Source of the DNA: Hyphomicrobiales bacterium
Lineage (GTDB): Bacteria; Pseudomonadota; Alphaproteobacteria; Rhizobiales; Rhizobiaceae
DNA length: 64,000 nt
Assembly: GCA_021775415.1 (NCBI GenBank)
Contig: JAJFHV010000008.1
Location: 163,719 to 227,718 of the forward strand
Direction of reading: 5' to 3'
Positions within the stretch are counted from its first letter, which is position 1. The number at the start of each line of letters is the position of its first letter. Shown here piece by piece: positions 18,836-27,925 of the stretch. The notes under the pieces were generated by a model. It saw nothing but the letters and a program-made list of their open reading frames with translations, was not told the origin of the DNA and made no database searches. Made by a program: the position numbers and the translations under genes.

Positions 18836-19726
18836 ATGACCGCGACCGAACTTGCAACAGCAGCTCAAAGTGAAGATTCGGCTTTTGTCGAATTCTGGAA
18901 CGAAGTGCTTGCACCGAAATTTATCAAATTCAAACACGTACTGGTAGATGGCCTGACCCAACACAGCGAAGCCGTATTTCCATCGCTGCCCGTTAAAAAG
19001 GGCGACCGCGTGCTCGATGTTGGTTGCGGCTTTGGCGATACCGCTATCAAGCTGGCAAAACTGGTGGGCCCGGAAGGCGAAGTTGTCGGTGTTGATTGCT
19101 GCGATGCCTTTCTTGAATATGCAACCAAGGACGCGGCGGACAAGGGCATTACCAATGTGAGTTTCATGCGCGGCGATGCCGAAATCGCATTGCCGGCCGA
19201 AGAATTCGACTTTGTGTTTGCGCGTTTTGGAACCATGTTCTTTGCCAACCCCGTTGCAGGCCTGCGTAATATGCGCAAAGCGCTGCGTCCTGGTGGTAAG
19301 ATGGTACATATCGTCTGGCGACAACGGGCTGACAATCCATGGCTTTCGATGGCCAAGGATGTTGTATTGCAGTTTCTCCCCCAGCCTGGAGAAGATGCTC
19401 TGACTTGCGGACCAGGACCGTTTTCAATGTCCAACGAAGAGACTGTCAAAATCATGATGAAATCTGCCGGCTACGAAGATACTGAGCTTCGCCGTGTTGA
19501 TGCGCCTGTCCTGGTGGGTAATGATGTGAGTGACGCAATTGCATTTCAGTTGGCAATAGGCCCCGCTGGAGAGGTTTTTCGCGAAGCGGGTGAAAAGGCA
19601 GAACAAATGCGTGACGAGATTGAAGCGGCGCTTGCCGAAGCAATAAACCGGCAGAAAATTTCAGCCGATGGGATTGTCATGGACAGTTCCTCATGGGTGA
19701 TCAGTGCAACGAACCCCGTACAGTAA
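18836..19726 (+). CDS. Class I SAM-dependent methyltransferase
   Basis: A 296-residue soluble enzyme with the Rossmann-like SAM fold: motif I DRVLDVGCGFGDTAIKLA, the acidic residue of motif II in VVGVDCCD, then FDFVFARFGTMFF and LRPGGKMVHIVWR. These features place it in the UbiE/Methyltransf_11 group; the methyl acceptor is unknown. It precedes cysK by 12 bases on the same strand, so the two genes are probably cotranscribed. That suggests a link to sulfur amino acid or thiol metabolism, but this is inference only. Confidence 0.85.
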   Translation: MTATELATAAQSEDSAFVEFWNEVLAPKFIKFKHVLVDGLTQHSEAVFPSLPVKKGDRVLDVGCGFGDTAIKLAKLVGPEGEVVGVDCCDAFLEYATKDAADKGITNVSFMRGDAEIALPAEEFDFVFARFGTMFFANPVAGLRNMRKALRPGGKMVHIVWRQRADNPWLSMAKDVVLQFLPQPGEDALTCGPGPFSMSNEETVKIMMKSAGYEDTELRRVDAPVLVGNDVSDAIAFQLAIGPAGEVFREAGEKAEQMRDEIEAALAEAINRQKISADGIVMDSSSWVISATNPVQ

Positions 19727-19738
19727 GGAGAATTAGTC

Positions 19739-20728
19739 ATGAATATTCAAAGCACATCACGTCTGTCTTTCGACAAACCCGGTCGTGGCCGGGTCTATGG
19801 AAGCATCCTCGAAACGATTGGCAATACGCCTCTGGTACGCATCAGCAAGTATGCTGCAGAAATGAACTGTCAGGCTGAAGTTCTCGCCAAGCTCGAGTTC
19901 TTCAATCCAATCTCAAGCGTCAAGGACCGGATCGGCGTTGCAATGCTCGAAGCAATGGAAGCTGATGGAACGATTGGGCCGGGCAGCGTCATTGTGGAAC
20001 CCACTTCAGGAAATACCGGTGTCGCACTGGCCTTTGCCTGTGCTGCCAAGGGCTATCGCTGCATCCTGACGATGCCGGACAGTTTCTCGATTGAACGACG
20101 CAAACTGATGAAATTTCTCGGTGCGGAACTGGCGCTTACTCCCAAGGAAAAAGGCATTGGCGGTGCGATCGATAAGGCCAAGGAAATTATTGCCGAAACA
20201 GACAAGGCGGTAATGCCCTGGCAATTTGGCAATCCTGCAAACCCGGAAGTTCATCGCAAGACAACTGCGGAAGAAATCTGGCGTGATACGGATGGCGTTG
20301 TTGATGCGGTAGTTCTGGGAGTTGGTACCGGAGGCTCATTGACCGGCATTGGTGAAGTGCTGAAAGGTTATAAGCCTGACGTGAAAATCATCGCAATCGA
20401 ACCAGAAAACAGCCCGGTTCTATCCGGTGGTGAACACTCACCGCACATGATCCAGGGGATTGGCGCAGGGTTTGTTCCTGATGTGCTCGATACCAAGCTG
20501 ATCGACGAAATCCTGCTTGTCAGCAATGAAGAGGCGATCGAGGCATCGCGCAGGCTTGCCGCACTTGAAGGCATACCTGCCGGCATCTCATCAGGCGCAG
20601 CCGTTGCATGTGCCACACGTGTGGCCGCGCGTGACGATATGAAAGGCAAGACAGTTGTTACCTTGTTGCCAAGCTTTGCGGAGCGTTATGTATCTACCGC
20701 GCTGTTTGACGGCTATGGCGAAGACTAA
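19739..20728 (+). CDS. cysK: Cysteine synthase A (O-acetylserine sulfhydrylase)
   Basis: A 329-residue PLP enzyme that makes cysteine from O-acetylserine and sulfide. The PLP lysine is Lys62 in NPISSVKDRIG, the substrate loop PTSGNTGVALAFA is intact, and the phosphate-binding glycine loop is VGTGGSLTGIG. ATG at 19739 follows AAGGAGAATTAGTC. It is slightly longer at the N-terminus than the E. coli enzyme. Its partner upstream is a methyltransferase of unknown substrate. Confidence 0.93.
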   Translation: MNIQSTSRLSFDKPGRGRVYGSILETIGNTPLVRISKYAAEMNCQAEVLAKLEFFNPISSVKDRIGVAMLEAMEADGTIGPGSVIVEPTSGNTGVALAFACAAKGYRCILTMPDSFSIERRKLMKFLGAELALTPKEKGIGGAIDKAKEIIAETDKAVMPWQFGNPANPEVHRKTTAEEIWRDTDGVVDAVVLGVGTGGSLTGIGEVLKGYKPDVKIIAIEPENSPVLSGGEHSPHMIQGIGAGFVPDVLDTKLIDEILLVSNEEAIEASRRLAALEGIPAGISSGAAVACATRVAARDDMKGKTVVTLLPSFAERYVSTALFDGYGED

Positions 20729-20747
20729 AGTCAGTTAAACGAATTGC

Positions 20748-20780
20748 GGAGGCATTGACTGAGTTTCGGTCGGTGCCTCC
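20748..20780. terminator. Hairpin between convergent cysK and SDR genes
   Basis: GGAGGCA (20748-20754) pairs with TGCCTCC (20774-20780), and the stem continues inward with G-U pairs (TTGAC against GTCGG). It lies between two convergent genes and could act in both directions. There is no clear T run, so termination may need help from Rho. Confidence 0.5.
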
Positions 20781-20791
20781 TCACTTACGCC

Positions 20792-21550
20792 TCAGGGCTC
20801 GTGTCGAAGCGACATTTGCTGGACCTGAGCAGAAAGCCCCCCATCAATTACCCAAAGCTGGCCGGAAGCATAACGTGCCTCATCGGATGCCAGCCAGTTT
20901 ACGAGATTTGCGATATCTACCGGCTGGCCATAGGTCTTGGTTGGATGAACATCGCGCGCCGCCTTTTTGCGGGCTTCTGCATCTCCCTTGCCTTCAAAGA
21001 AACCTTCCAACATCGGTGTATCGACGTAGCCCGGGCAAATCGCATTAACGCGAATACCTTCCGGTCCATGATCACAAGCCATAGCTCTCGTCAGGGCGTG
21101 AACGGCACCTTTGGTAGCACAATAAGCAGCAAGTTTTGGGTCCGCGATGTAGCCGTCATAGGAACCAAAATTGACGACGCTGGCACCCGCTGACTTGCGC
21201 AATAGTGGCAAGGCGTATTTCGAAGTTAGAAACATGCCCGTGACATTTATAGCGAATATCCGGTTCCACTCTTCAAGCGAAGTGTGTTCGATGGTCTTTT
21301 CAATTTCGATACCCGCAGCGTTTACCAGAATGTCGAGCTGATCCCATTTACTCGCCAAATCTTTGAAAGTATTTTTGACGACGTCCTCGCTGGTTACGTC
21401 AAAGTGGCAATAGGTTCCGGCACCCCCATTGTCAGAAAGATCGGCCGCAATTACATCCGCACCTTCTTTTTCAAACCGCTCGCAAATTGCTGACCCGATA
21501 CCACCGGTGCCACCAGTTACAAATGCGGTTTTACCCCCCAGCATTCCCAT
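20792..21550 (-). CDS. SDR family NAD(P)-dependent oxidoreductase
   Basis: A 252-residue classical short-chain dehydrogenase. The cofactor motif is VTGGTGGIGSAIC, NNAG is present as VNAAG, the catalytic serine lies in VNFGSYDGY and Tyr/Lys in YCATKGAV; the later NAICPGYVDTPM is also typical. An acidic residue at the end of strand 2 (AADLSDN) suggests NAD preference. The ATG at 21550 shares one base with the stop of the Rieske oxygenase gene (TGATG). It probably oxidises or reduces a product of that oxygenase. Confidence 0.88.
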   Translation of the reverse strand: MGMLGGKTAFVTGGTGGIGSAICERFEKEGADVIAADLSDNGGAGTYCHFDVTSEDVVKNTFKDLASKWDQLDILVNAAGIEIEKTIEHTSLEEWNRIFAINVTGMFLTSKYALPLLRKSAGASVVNFGSYDGYIADPKLAAYCATKGAVHALTRAMACDHGPEGIRVNAICPGYVDTPMLEGFFEGKGDAEARKKAARDVHPTKTYGQPVDIANLVNWLASDEARYASGQLWVIDGGLSAQVQQMSLRHEP

Positions 21551-22692
21551 CACTTCACCCCTGATTGATCGTAGGCGTCCAGCACCAGCCCGTGAAAATG
21601 ATGAACCGCATGCTCGGATTGACCAGAGCCCGTTGGATCATCGACAATCCGGCCTTGAGTAAAAGCCGGTGTCGCCATTCCCCTTTGCACACTTTCCACA
21701 ATGGCAATGTCTTCAACCTGCAGCACCTCATCCAGATAACGAATTGCTTCTATCTCACCCTCGTCCGGTTCGGGTGTTTCGAGATAAAAATCATAAGTCT
21801 CGAGCGCTCGCTCTGGACCGGCCGGAATAATGTTCAGCACGATCATGCTGCTGCGACCTGGATATCGCATCAAACAGGTTGTCGGCCACAACCACCAAAC
21901 CGCATGGGTTTTAACCGTCGCGTTTTCAACCGAATATGCAGCGTTGGACGATTTGCCCGCATCTGCCATGTGGCTTGAATAAATCCCGTGGGTGGTGACC
22001 TTGTAGGTATCCATGTCCACAAGCGTACAAAAGTCCTTGTGGGCTATTGGACAGTGATAGCATTCCAGAAAATTATCGACGACATTCTTCCAGTTTGATT
22101 TGATGTCGTAAGTCAGCCGGTGACCAAATGTCAGATCCGCAACATCCGGCGCCCAATGCATTACCTCTTTTGCCAACTCACCCGATTGCATTGCCAACGG
22201 GGACGCATTGGAATCCAGATTAACGAATATGAAGCCGCAAAACTCTTCAACCTTGACGGTATCCAGGCAAATCTCGTTGGTGTCGAAGTCCTTGAGGCCT
22301 TCGGTTCTGGGTGCGCGCACCAATTGGCCGGTCAAATCGTACGTCCAGGCGTGATAGGGACACATGATACGGCTTGTGTTTCCTTCACCGCTTAATAGTT
22401 GATGAGCCCGATGTTTGCAGACATTGTAAAATGCGCGTAACGCACCTTTCTTGTCGCGAACAACTGCAATCGGCTTACCCGCAATTTCCACGGCTATATA
22501 TGACCCCGGCTCGTGGAGCTTTTCAGCATGGCATACCCACTGCCAAGTCTTTGAAAATACACTTTCCAACTCGTACTCATACCAGCGCGGATCGGTATAT
22601 GCTTCTGCGTGCAGTGAATGAGACCGGCTCGGATCTGCATCATAGCCCGTTCGGATACGCTTAAAGTCTTCGGGTGAAAATTGCGCGGTCAT
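21550..22692 (-). CDS. Rieske non-heme iron oxygenase alpha subunit (CntA/GbcA/choline monooxygenase-like)
   Basis: A 380-residue ring-hydroxylating-type oxygenase. The Rieske [2Fe-2S] ligands are in CKHRAH and CPYHAW, and the mononuclear iron site is NFLECYHCPIAH, with a later acidic ligand. NVVDNFLECYHCPIAH is characteristic of the branch acting on quaternary amines such as carnitine, betaine and choline rather than aromatics. The reductase is not adjacent, so electrons must come from elsewhere. It is translationally coupled to the downstream SDR. The substrate is inferred only to the level of an amine or related small molecule. Confidence 0.88.
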   Translation of the reverse strand: MTAQFSPEDFKRIRTGYDADPSRSHSLHAEAYTDPRWYEYELESVFSKTWQWVCHAEKLHEPGSYIAVEIAGKPIAVVRDKKGALRAFYNVCKHRAHQLLSGEGNTSRIMCPYHAWTYDLTGQLVRAPRTEGLKDFDTNEICLDTVKVEEFCGFIFVNLDSNASPLAMQSGELAKEVMHWAPDVADLTFGHRLTYDIKSNWKNVVDNFLECYHCPIAHKDFCTLVDMDTYKVTTHGIYSSHMADAGKSSNAAYSVENATVKTHAVWWLWPTTCLMRYPGRSSMIVLNIIPAGPERALETYDFYLETPEPDEGEIEAIRYLDEVLQVEDIAIVESVQRGMATPAFTQGRIVDDPTGSGQSEHAVHHFHGLVLDAYDQSGVK

Positions 22693-22923
22693 GACTGAGA
22701 TCCTTTGCCATAATGGTTCAGCGGCGACTTTTCAGCTTTGACAGAGACTGAACCAGAAATTTGCAGACTTCAACGCCTATTTTAGGCCACTGATTGTTGT
22801 TTAAGTTTGCTTACTTTGCCAAGGTGGATATTCCAGCAAAGTGTGCAAAATTGGTGGGATTGCGCGAGTGGGTGTCTCATCGCCCAAGCATTGCTGGTTA
22901 AGGCCGCAGGAAGGAAGACACTG

Positions 22924-23604
22924 ATGGAGCTCAATGCTGACTTTGACCAACGCGCTGCGGTTCACGCGGCTCAAATTCCATGGCAGGCTTCACCCATGGC
23001 GGGGGTTGACCGTCGCATGCTTGATCGCCTTGGTGACGAAGTGGCCCGGGCAACGACGATCGTTCGTTACGCACCAGGCAGCCATTTCTCGCCCCATGTT
23101 CACACTGGTGGAGAGGAGTTCCTGGTTCTGGAAGGCGTATTTCAGGACGAACACGGAGATTTTCCGGCCGGGAGTTATATTCGCAATCCACCGCAATCTT
23201 CCCATACGCCCGGGTCAGAGCCTGGTTGCACAATATTTGTGAAGCTGTGGCAATTTGATCTTGATGACCGAACTCAAGTGCGGCTGAACACCAACACCAT
23301 GCAGTTCGAGGCAGATCCTTCACGTGAGGGCGTCAGTGTGATGCCGCTCTTCAAAGATGAGGCAGAAGAAGTCAGTCTGGAACAGTGGGAAGCCAGTGCA
23401 AATGTTGAATTGAGTGCAAAAGACGGATTGGAAATTTTGGTGCTGGAGGGGGGATTTAATGAATCTGGAGAAGAATTCCGTTCTCAATCCTGGCTGCGCC
23501 TTCCCAGGAATTCCCGTTCAACAGCTGTAACTGGTTCATCTGGCGCACGGCTCTGGATAAAGCGCAATCATCTTGCGCTAACGCCGAAAGCGCCAAGGGT
23601 GTAG
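22924..23604 (+). CDS. Double-cupin (ChrR-like) protein
   Basis: A 226-residue protein containing a ChrR-type cupin with metal ligands in SPHVHTGGEEFLVLEG and a downstream histidine (PPQSSHTPGSE). The second half looks like a degenerate repeat cupin. It lacks the N-terminal zinc-binding anti-sigma domain of true ChrR, so it is more likely an enzyme or small-molecule sensor. The ATG at 22924 is preferred because AGGAAGGAAG stands before it; the open frame extends further upstream without cupin similarity. It is divergent from the Rieske/SDR operon across 231 bases. Confidence 0.82.
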   Translation: MELNADFDQRAAVHAAQIPWQASPMAGVDRRMLDRLGDEVARATTIVRYAPGSHFSPHVHTGGEEFLVLEGVFQDEHGDFPAGSYIRNPPQSSHTPGSEPGCTIFVKLWQFDLDDRTQVRLNTNTMQFEADPSREGVSVMPLFKDEAEEVSLEQWEASANVELSAKDGLEILVLEGGFNESGEEFRSQSWLRLPRNSRSTAVTGSSGARLWIKRNHLALTPKAPRV

Positions 23605-23649
23605 AAGAGCTTGCGCTGAAATCGGCCTGATGGATAAATCCGAATTCCG

Positions 23650-25725
23650 TCAGTTCACCCCGGCTTTTTTAAGGCCTGTAAGATATAACTCCATCTGATC
23701 GGCACGCTTTAGATAAAACAGGTGTTCTCGTGCAAAATCCAGTGAGAACTCCGGCTTGAAACTTAGAAGTTTCCTGGTTGCAATCCTGGCTTGTTCTGCG
23801 TCTCCCAAATGCCCTAGTGCCGCAACGAGATGGGCACGTGCCCAATATTGCGCATTTGGAACTTCCACTGACTTGCGGGCCCAGGTGACTGCGTCCTCGA
23901 ACTCCTCACGAAACAGATGCGCAAGCGAGCGATACGAGTAAAATGCCCAACGAAACGGGTCATGCGGGCTTAACCGGATTGCGTTTTCAAATTGCTCAAT
24001 CGCCTCGTCAAGCCGCCCCTCATAGGCAAGCGAATCTCCCAGCCCACAATAGGTCACCGCCAGGCAAGGGTTTAACTCCAACGCATGTTCGAGTGCATCG
24101 ATCGCCAATTCATATTCCTGCCGGGCCAGATAAACCCGTCCAATTGTAAAATAGCTGTTGGCGTCCTGGTCATCCAACTCAATGGCCCGTTTGGCAGCCA
24201 CCAAGGCTTCGTCCATCGACGTTTCATCAGGCGTTACATCAAAATAGACCATGGAGAGCACAATGGCATAGGCCAGTCTTGAGTGTGCGCTGGCAAATTC
24301 CGGATCCAGAGCCAACGTCTCTCGAAGCAACTCCTGACTTTTTAAATTACTGTCTGGTGTAAATTTGTAAAACTCGGCAACAGCCAATTGATATAAATCC
24401 CACGCGCCACGGTTTTTACGCGGTCGGCGCACAGCTTTTTGGCGTTCGCTCAAACCGAGTTCAGATTCAATACGGGACGCTACCAGCTCAGTGATTTCAT
24501 CCTGAAGATCAAAGATATCGACCATATCGCGGTCAAAGCGTTCGGACCAAACGCAGTTTTCAGTTTCTACATCAACAATCTCTGTCGTAATCCGGGCGCG
24601 GGTTCCTGCCTTTCGAACGCTTCCCATCACCAGATAGTTTGCTTCCAGTGCCTCTCCTGTCGCCCGAATGCCATCGCTGGAGTCACGAAACGCAAAAGCA
24701 GAATTGCGGGCAATGACGGTCAACCAGCGGTTTTTTGAAAGTGCCGTTGTGATATCTTCCGTAATGCCATCAGAAAAATAATTCTCTGAAGCCTCGCCAC
24801 TAAGATTTGCAAATGGCAGCACAGCAACCGAAGGCTTGCTGGCCAATGCATCAATTGCATTTGCCCCAAGACCCCCGAGCATTCCCGTAAGATTGGCACT
24901 TTGCGAATTTTCAATTTTTGCAACAAAACGAAACCCGCGACCATGGACTGTTCGAATTGTATGTTGAGACGTTCCATTGTCACCCAGCGCTTTTCGTGCA
25001 GCCTTGATCTGACTGCTGAGGGCTGAATCAGAAACAATCCGGTTGTTCCAGACTTCAGCGAAGATTTCCTCTTTGGTCACCGTGCGATCAGCGTTTTGCG
25101 CAAGATAAACCAGCAGATCAAAAACCATTGGTTCGGTCGCAACCCGCTGGCTGGACTGTTGAAGTTCCAGTAAATTGGTATCGAGGGAGAAATTTCCAAA
25201 CCGGATTACACCATTGGCTGGTGCATCCTCTGTAAGGTCAACTCGGTAAACTTCTATCGGGCGGCTGATATTTTTGACCGTTTGTTCACCCATCGATATG
25301 AGTTTTGCCGGGACCCTGCCACCAATGTGATCATGCACCTGCTTGGACAGGACTATACCGCCCGGATTCGCAATTCCTTCCAGTCTTGAGGCCACATTGA
25401 CGCCATCACCGTAAATATCATCCCCTTCCACGATGATATCGCCTACATGGATGCCGATGCGAAACTGAATTTTGCCGCTATCCTTCGCAAGCTGCTCCTG
25501 GATATCCACCGCGCATTGAAGGCCTCCGACAACGCTGGAAAACTCTGCAAGAATACCATCTCCCATGAGCTTGACGGTACGCCCGGCATGATGCGCAATT
25601 GCCGGGTCAACAATGGTGGTACGGATCAATTTGAGATTGTTGAGCGTACCCTCTTCATCTTGCTCCATAAGGCTCGAATATCCAACGACATCCATCGCTA
25701 CAATTGTCGTCAGTTTTCGATCCAT
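23650..25725 (-). CDS. Class III adenylate/guanylate cyclase fused to OmpR-type winged helix, TolB-like domain and TPRs
   Basis: A 691-residue cytoplasmic protein. Residues about 1-165 form a class III cyclase domain with both metal aspartates (AMDVVGYSSLM and KLMGDGILAEF) and the transition-state Asn/Arg in GVNVASRLEG. A Trans_reg_C winged helix follows near 175-270 (VTKEEIFAEVWNNR, TVHGRGFRFVAKI), then a TolB-N-like segment (VLPFANLSGEASENYFSDG) and a C-terminal TPR array (470-680). The start is the ATG at 25725 behind GGGGGACAGG; a longer frame would run through a tRNA gene. It could link cyclic nucleotide synthesis to transcription directly. Confidence 0.9.
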   Translation of the reverse strand: MDRKLTTIVAMDVVGYSSLMEQDEEGTLNNLKLIRTTIVDPAIAHHAGRTVKLMGDGILAEFSSVVGGLQCAVDIQEQLAKDSGKIQFRIGIHVGDIIVEGDDIYGDGVNVASRLEGIANPGGIVLSKQVHDHIGGRVPAKLISMGEQTVKNISRPIEVYRVDLTEDAPANGVIRFGNFSLDTNLLELQQSSQRVATEPMVFDLLVYLAQNADRTVTKEEIFAEVWNNRIVSDSALSSQIKAARKALGDNGTSQHTIRTVHGRGFRFVAKIENSQSANLTGMLGGLGANAIDALASKPSVAVLPFANLSGEASENYFSDGITEDITTALSKNRWLTVIARNSAFAFRDSSDGIRATGEALEANYLVMGSVRKAGTRARITTEIVDVETENCVWSERFDRDMVDIFDLQDEITELVASRIESELGLSERQKAVRRPRKNRGAWDLYQLAVAEFYKFTPDSNLKSQELLRETLALDPEFASAHSRLAYAIVLSMVYFDVTPDETSMDEALVAAKRAIELDDQDANSYFTIGRVYLARQEYELAIDALEHALELNPCLAVTYCGLGDSLAYEGRLDEAIEQFENAIRLSPHDPFRWAFYSYRSLAHLFREEFEDAVTWARKSVEVPNAQYWARAHLVAALGHLGDAEQARIATRKLLSFKPEFSLDFAREHLFYLKRADQMELYLTGLKKAGVN

Positions 25726-25748
25726 ATCCTGTCCCCCGGCAAACCAAT

Positions 25749-25824
25749 TGGTGCCGCATAGGTGATTTGAACACCTGACCCCGTCATTACGAATGACGTG
25801 CTCTACCAACTGAGCTAATGCGGC
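25749..25824 (-). tRNA. tRNA-Thr (CGT anticodon)
   Basis: A complete cloverleaf on the minus strand. The acceptor arms are GCCGCAT and ATGCGGC, the D arm is GCTCAGTTGGTAGAGC, the anticodon loop is TTCGTAA (CGT, reads ACG) and the T arm contains GTTCAAAT. The 3' ACCA is encoded. It ends only 23 bases before the cyclase start codon. Confidence 0.96.
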
Positions 25825-25941
25825 AAACGCTGCTATCCCCTACAATCTGAGACACCAGTTTTACAGCTTATTGATCCAAAAAGCATTCCGAAACTAGAAA
25901 CTTTCGCCGTAATTTCATCAGCTGAGGGGTGGGGGTGGGGC

Positions 25942-26016
25942 TGGTGCTGCCAGAGAGAATTGAACTCTCGACCTCCTCATTACCAATGAGGTGCTCTACC
26001 ACTGAGCTACGGCAGC
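25942..26016 (-). tRNA. tRNA-Thr (GGT anticodon)
   Basis: A complete cloverleaf on the minus strand. The acceptor arms are GCTGCCG and TGGCAGC, with D arm GCTCAGTGGTAGAGC, anticodon loop TTGGTAA (GGT, reads ACC/ACU) and T loop TTCAATT. CCA is encoded. It is 117 bases upstream of the second tRNA-Thr, on the same strand. Confidence 0.96.
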
Positions 26017-26153
26017 CTTTGGCGTGCTTGAAGATAAGCAATCAGCCTGTTGGAAAATCGCCTGCGTTCTGCCACAAGCAGGTATACCATGCAAGGATGA
26101 AATAACTCGCATTCCTGTGATGTGAGGCTATAGGCATATGATCGGTAATTGAA

Positions 26154-26363
26154 TTGGCAGCGGATAGTGACAACAATAGCGGTAGCGGCACAAAAAGAAG
26201 CCGTCGTGGGCAGAAGTTGAAATCCGCCCTGCGGGCTAATTTGAAAAAACGCAAGGATTTAGCACGCAAATTGACTGGACCGAAAAACGACACGGAAACC
26301 CCTGAATTTTCGGTGAAGCTGCGTCAGCGAAACATTGCAACGCCGGAAGCTGAAGACGAATAA
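26154..26363 (+). CDS. Small basic hypothetical protein upstream of murA
   Basis: A 69-residue, strongly basic protein with the core RRGQKLKSALRANLKKRKDLARK, a pattern I recognise from small uncharacterised alphaproteobacterial proteins often encoded near murA. The start is a TTG without a good ribosome-binding site, so the true N-terminus is uncertain. The composition suggests nucleic acid or ribosome contact, but nothing in the sequence proves that. Confidence 0.55.
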   Translation: MAADSDNNSGSGTKRSRRGQKLKSALRANLKKRKDLARKLTGPKNDTETPEFSVKLRQRNIATPEAEDE

Positions 26364-26565
26364 CGACAAAGCCGCTGATAATTTTGACATTATCTGAACG
26401 CTGCCATCAATTGGACACAACTTCCAACATTAACCGTGCTGGGGCCCGGCGCTTGAAGCGCGAGTATGATTAAGTTAGAAATCCAGCTTTCCACCGGGGC
26501 AATGTTAATTAGGTGCAAGCTTCCTTGAGAAGTATGAAACGCGCAACATATCAGGACGGGTAAAC

Positions 26566-27855
26566 ATGGACAGCATTGTTGTTACCGGCGGGCAACGCCT
26601 TAACGGAACCATTCCGATTTCAGGTGCAAAGAACGCAACCCTTCCCTTGATGATCGCGTCACTTTTAACTTCCGAGCCGGTTATATTTGAGAATGTGCCT
26701 GATCTTGCAGACGTAAACTCGCTGATCCGAATTTTAACCAATCACGGTGTCGACTATCGGGTTGAAGGAAAACGCCGAGGACAACAGGATCTAACTGGCC
26801 GAACCATACATTTTTCCGCGGAAGAGATCGCGGACACCACCGCACCTTACGAACTGGTTGCGAAAATGCGGGCGAGTTTCTGGGTTATCGGCCCGCTGCT
26901 GGCGAGAATGCATGAGGCCAAGGTGTCTCTGCCCGGTGGTTGTGCAATTGGTACACGCCCAGTGGATTTGTTCATTGCCAGCCTTGAAGCAATGGGCGCC
27001 GAAATCACAGTGGAGGGTGGTTATGTCATTGCCAGCGCCAAGGGCGGCCTTAAAGGAGCGATTTACGAGTTTCCAAAGGTTTCGGTTGGTGCAACCCATG
27101 TGGCGATGATGGCTGCAACGCTGGCCAAGGGTAAAACGGTGCTCAAAAACGCCGCCCGCGAACCGGAGGTTGTCGACCTTGCCACCTGTCTCATCTCAAT
27201 GGGTGCAAATATCTCCGGTGTGGGCACTTCGACCATAACAATCGAAGGTGTCGAAAATCTACACGGTTGCCGCCATCGCGTCCTGCCAGACCGTATTGAA
27301 ACCGGTACCTATGCCATGGCCGTTGCAATGACTGGCGGTGATGTCCTGTTGAAAGGAGCTCAGCCAGGCCTGCTGCAGGAAGTGCTGGATGTACTTGAAC
27401 GCGTTGGCGTAACCATCGAGCCGGTAAATGACGGTATTCGGGTGAGCCGCAACGGCGCCGCACTCAAACCGGTTGACATTGCGACCGATCCCTTTCCTGG
27501 ATTCCCGACTGATCTCCAGGCGCAATTCATGGCACTGATGACTCGTGCGGACGGGGTATCCAATATTCAGGAAACAATTTTTGAAAACCGCTTTATGCAT
27601 GTGCAGGAACTGGCGCGGCTTGGCGCCAAGATTGCGCTTGATGGGCAGCACGCCGAAGTGACCGGGGTTGCCGAACTTACCGGCGCGCAGGTGATGGCGA
27701 CAGACCTCAGGGCATCGGTTTCACTGGTTATTGCTGGCCTGGCTGCTGAAGGTAAAACCACCGTAAGCCGGGTCTATCATCTTGACCGGGGGTTCGAGCA
27801 CCTTGAAGAGAAGCTTTCAAACTGTGGAGCCCTGATCGAGCGGGTTTCCGGTTAG
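26566..27855 (+). CDS. murA: UDP-N-acetylglucosamine 1-carboxyvinyltransferase
   Basis: A 429-residue enzyme of peptidoglycan synthesis that transfers enolpyruvate from PEP to UDP-GlcNAc, the first committed step. Lys22 ([10 protein letters not shown]) and the fosfomycin-reactive Cys126 in [13 protein letters not shown] are present, as is the C-terminal [17 protein letters not shown]. Full length with an ATG start. It heads the murA-DUF2948-hisD-UPF0262-phosphatase-infA-maf series, a conserved Hyphomicrobiales order. Confidence 0.97.
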   Translation: MDSIVVTGGQRLNGTIPISGAKNATLPLMIASLLTSEPVIFENVPDLADVNSLIRILTNHGVDYRVEGKRRGQQDLTGRTIHFSAEEIADTTAPYELVAKMRASFWVIGPLLARMHEAKVSLPGGCAIGTRPVDLFIASLEAMGAEITVEGGYVIASAKGGLKGAIYEFPKVSVGATHVAMMAATLAKGKTVLKNAAREPEVVDLATCLISMGANISGVGTSTITIEGVENLHGCRHRVLPDRIETGTYAMAVAMTGGDVLLKGAQPGLLQEVLDVLERVGVTIEPVNDGIRVSRNGAALKPVDIATDPFPGFPTDLQAQFMALMTRADGVSNIQETIFENRFMHVQELARLGAKIALDGQHAEVTGVAELTGAQVMATDLRASVSLVIAGLAAEGKTTVSRVYHLDRGFEHLEEKLSNCGALIERVSG

Positions 27856-27925
27856 TTGTTAGTGAACGCTTGAACTTGGGGAATTTCCTGCCTACTAGAA
27901 TGCATACCTGAATAGGATTGCCCCA

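Noticed and set aside
25726..25809. Upstream extension of the cyclase gene to 25809
   Set aside because: The extension would translate most of the tRNA-Thr(CGT) gene; the ATG at 25725 has its own strong ribosome-binding site.
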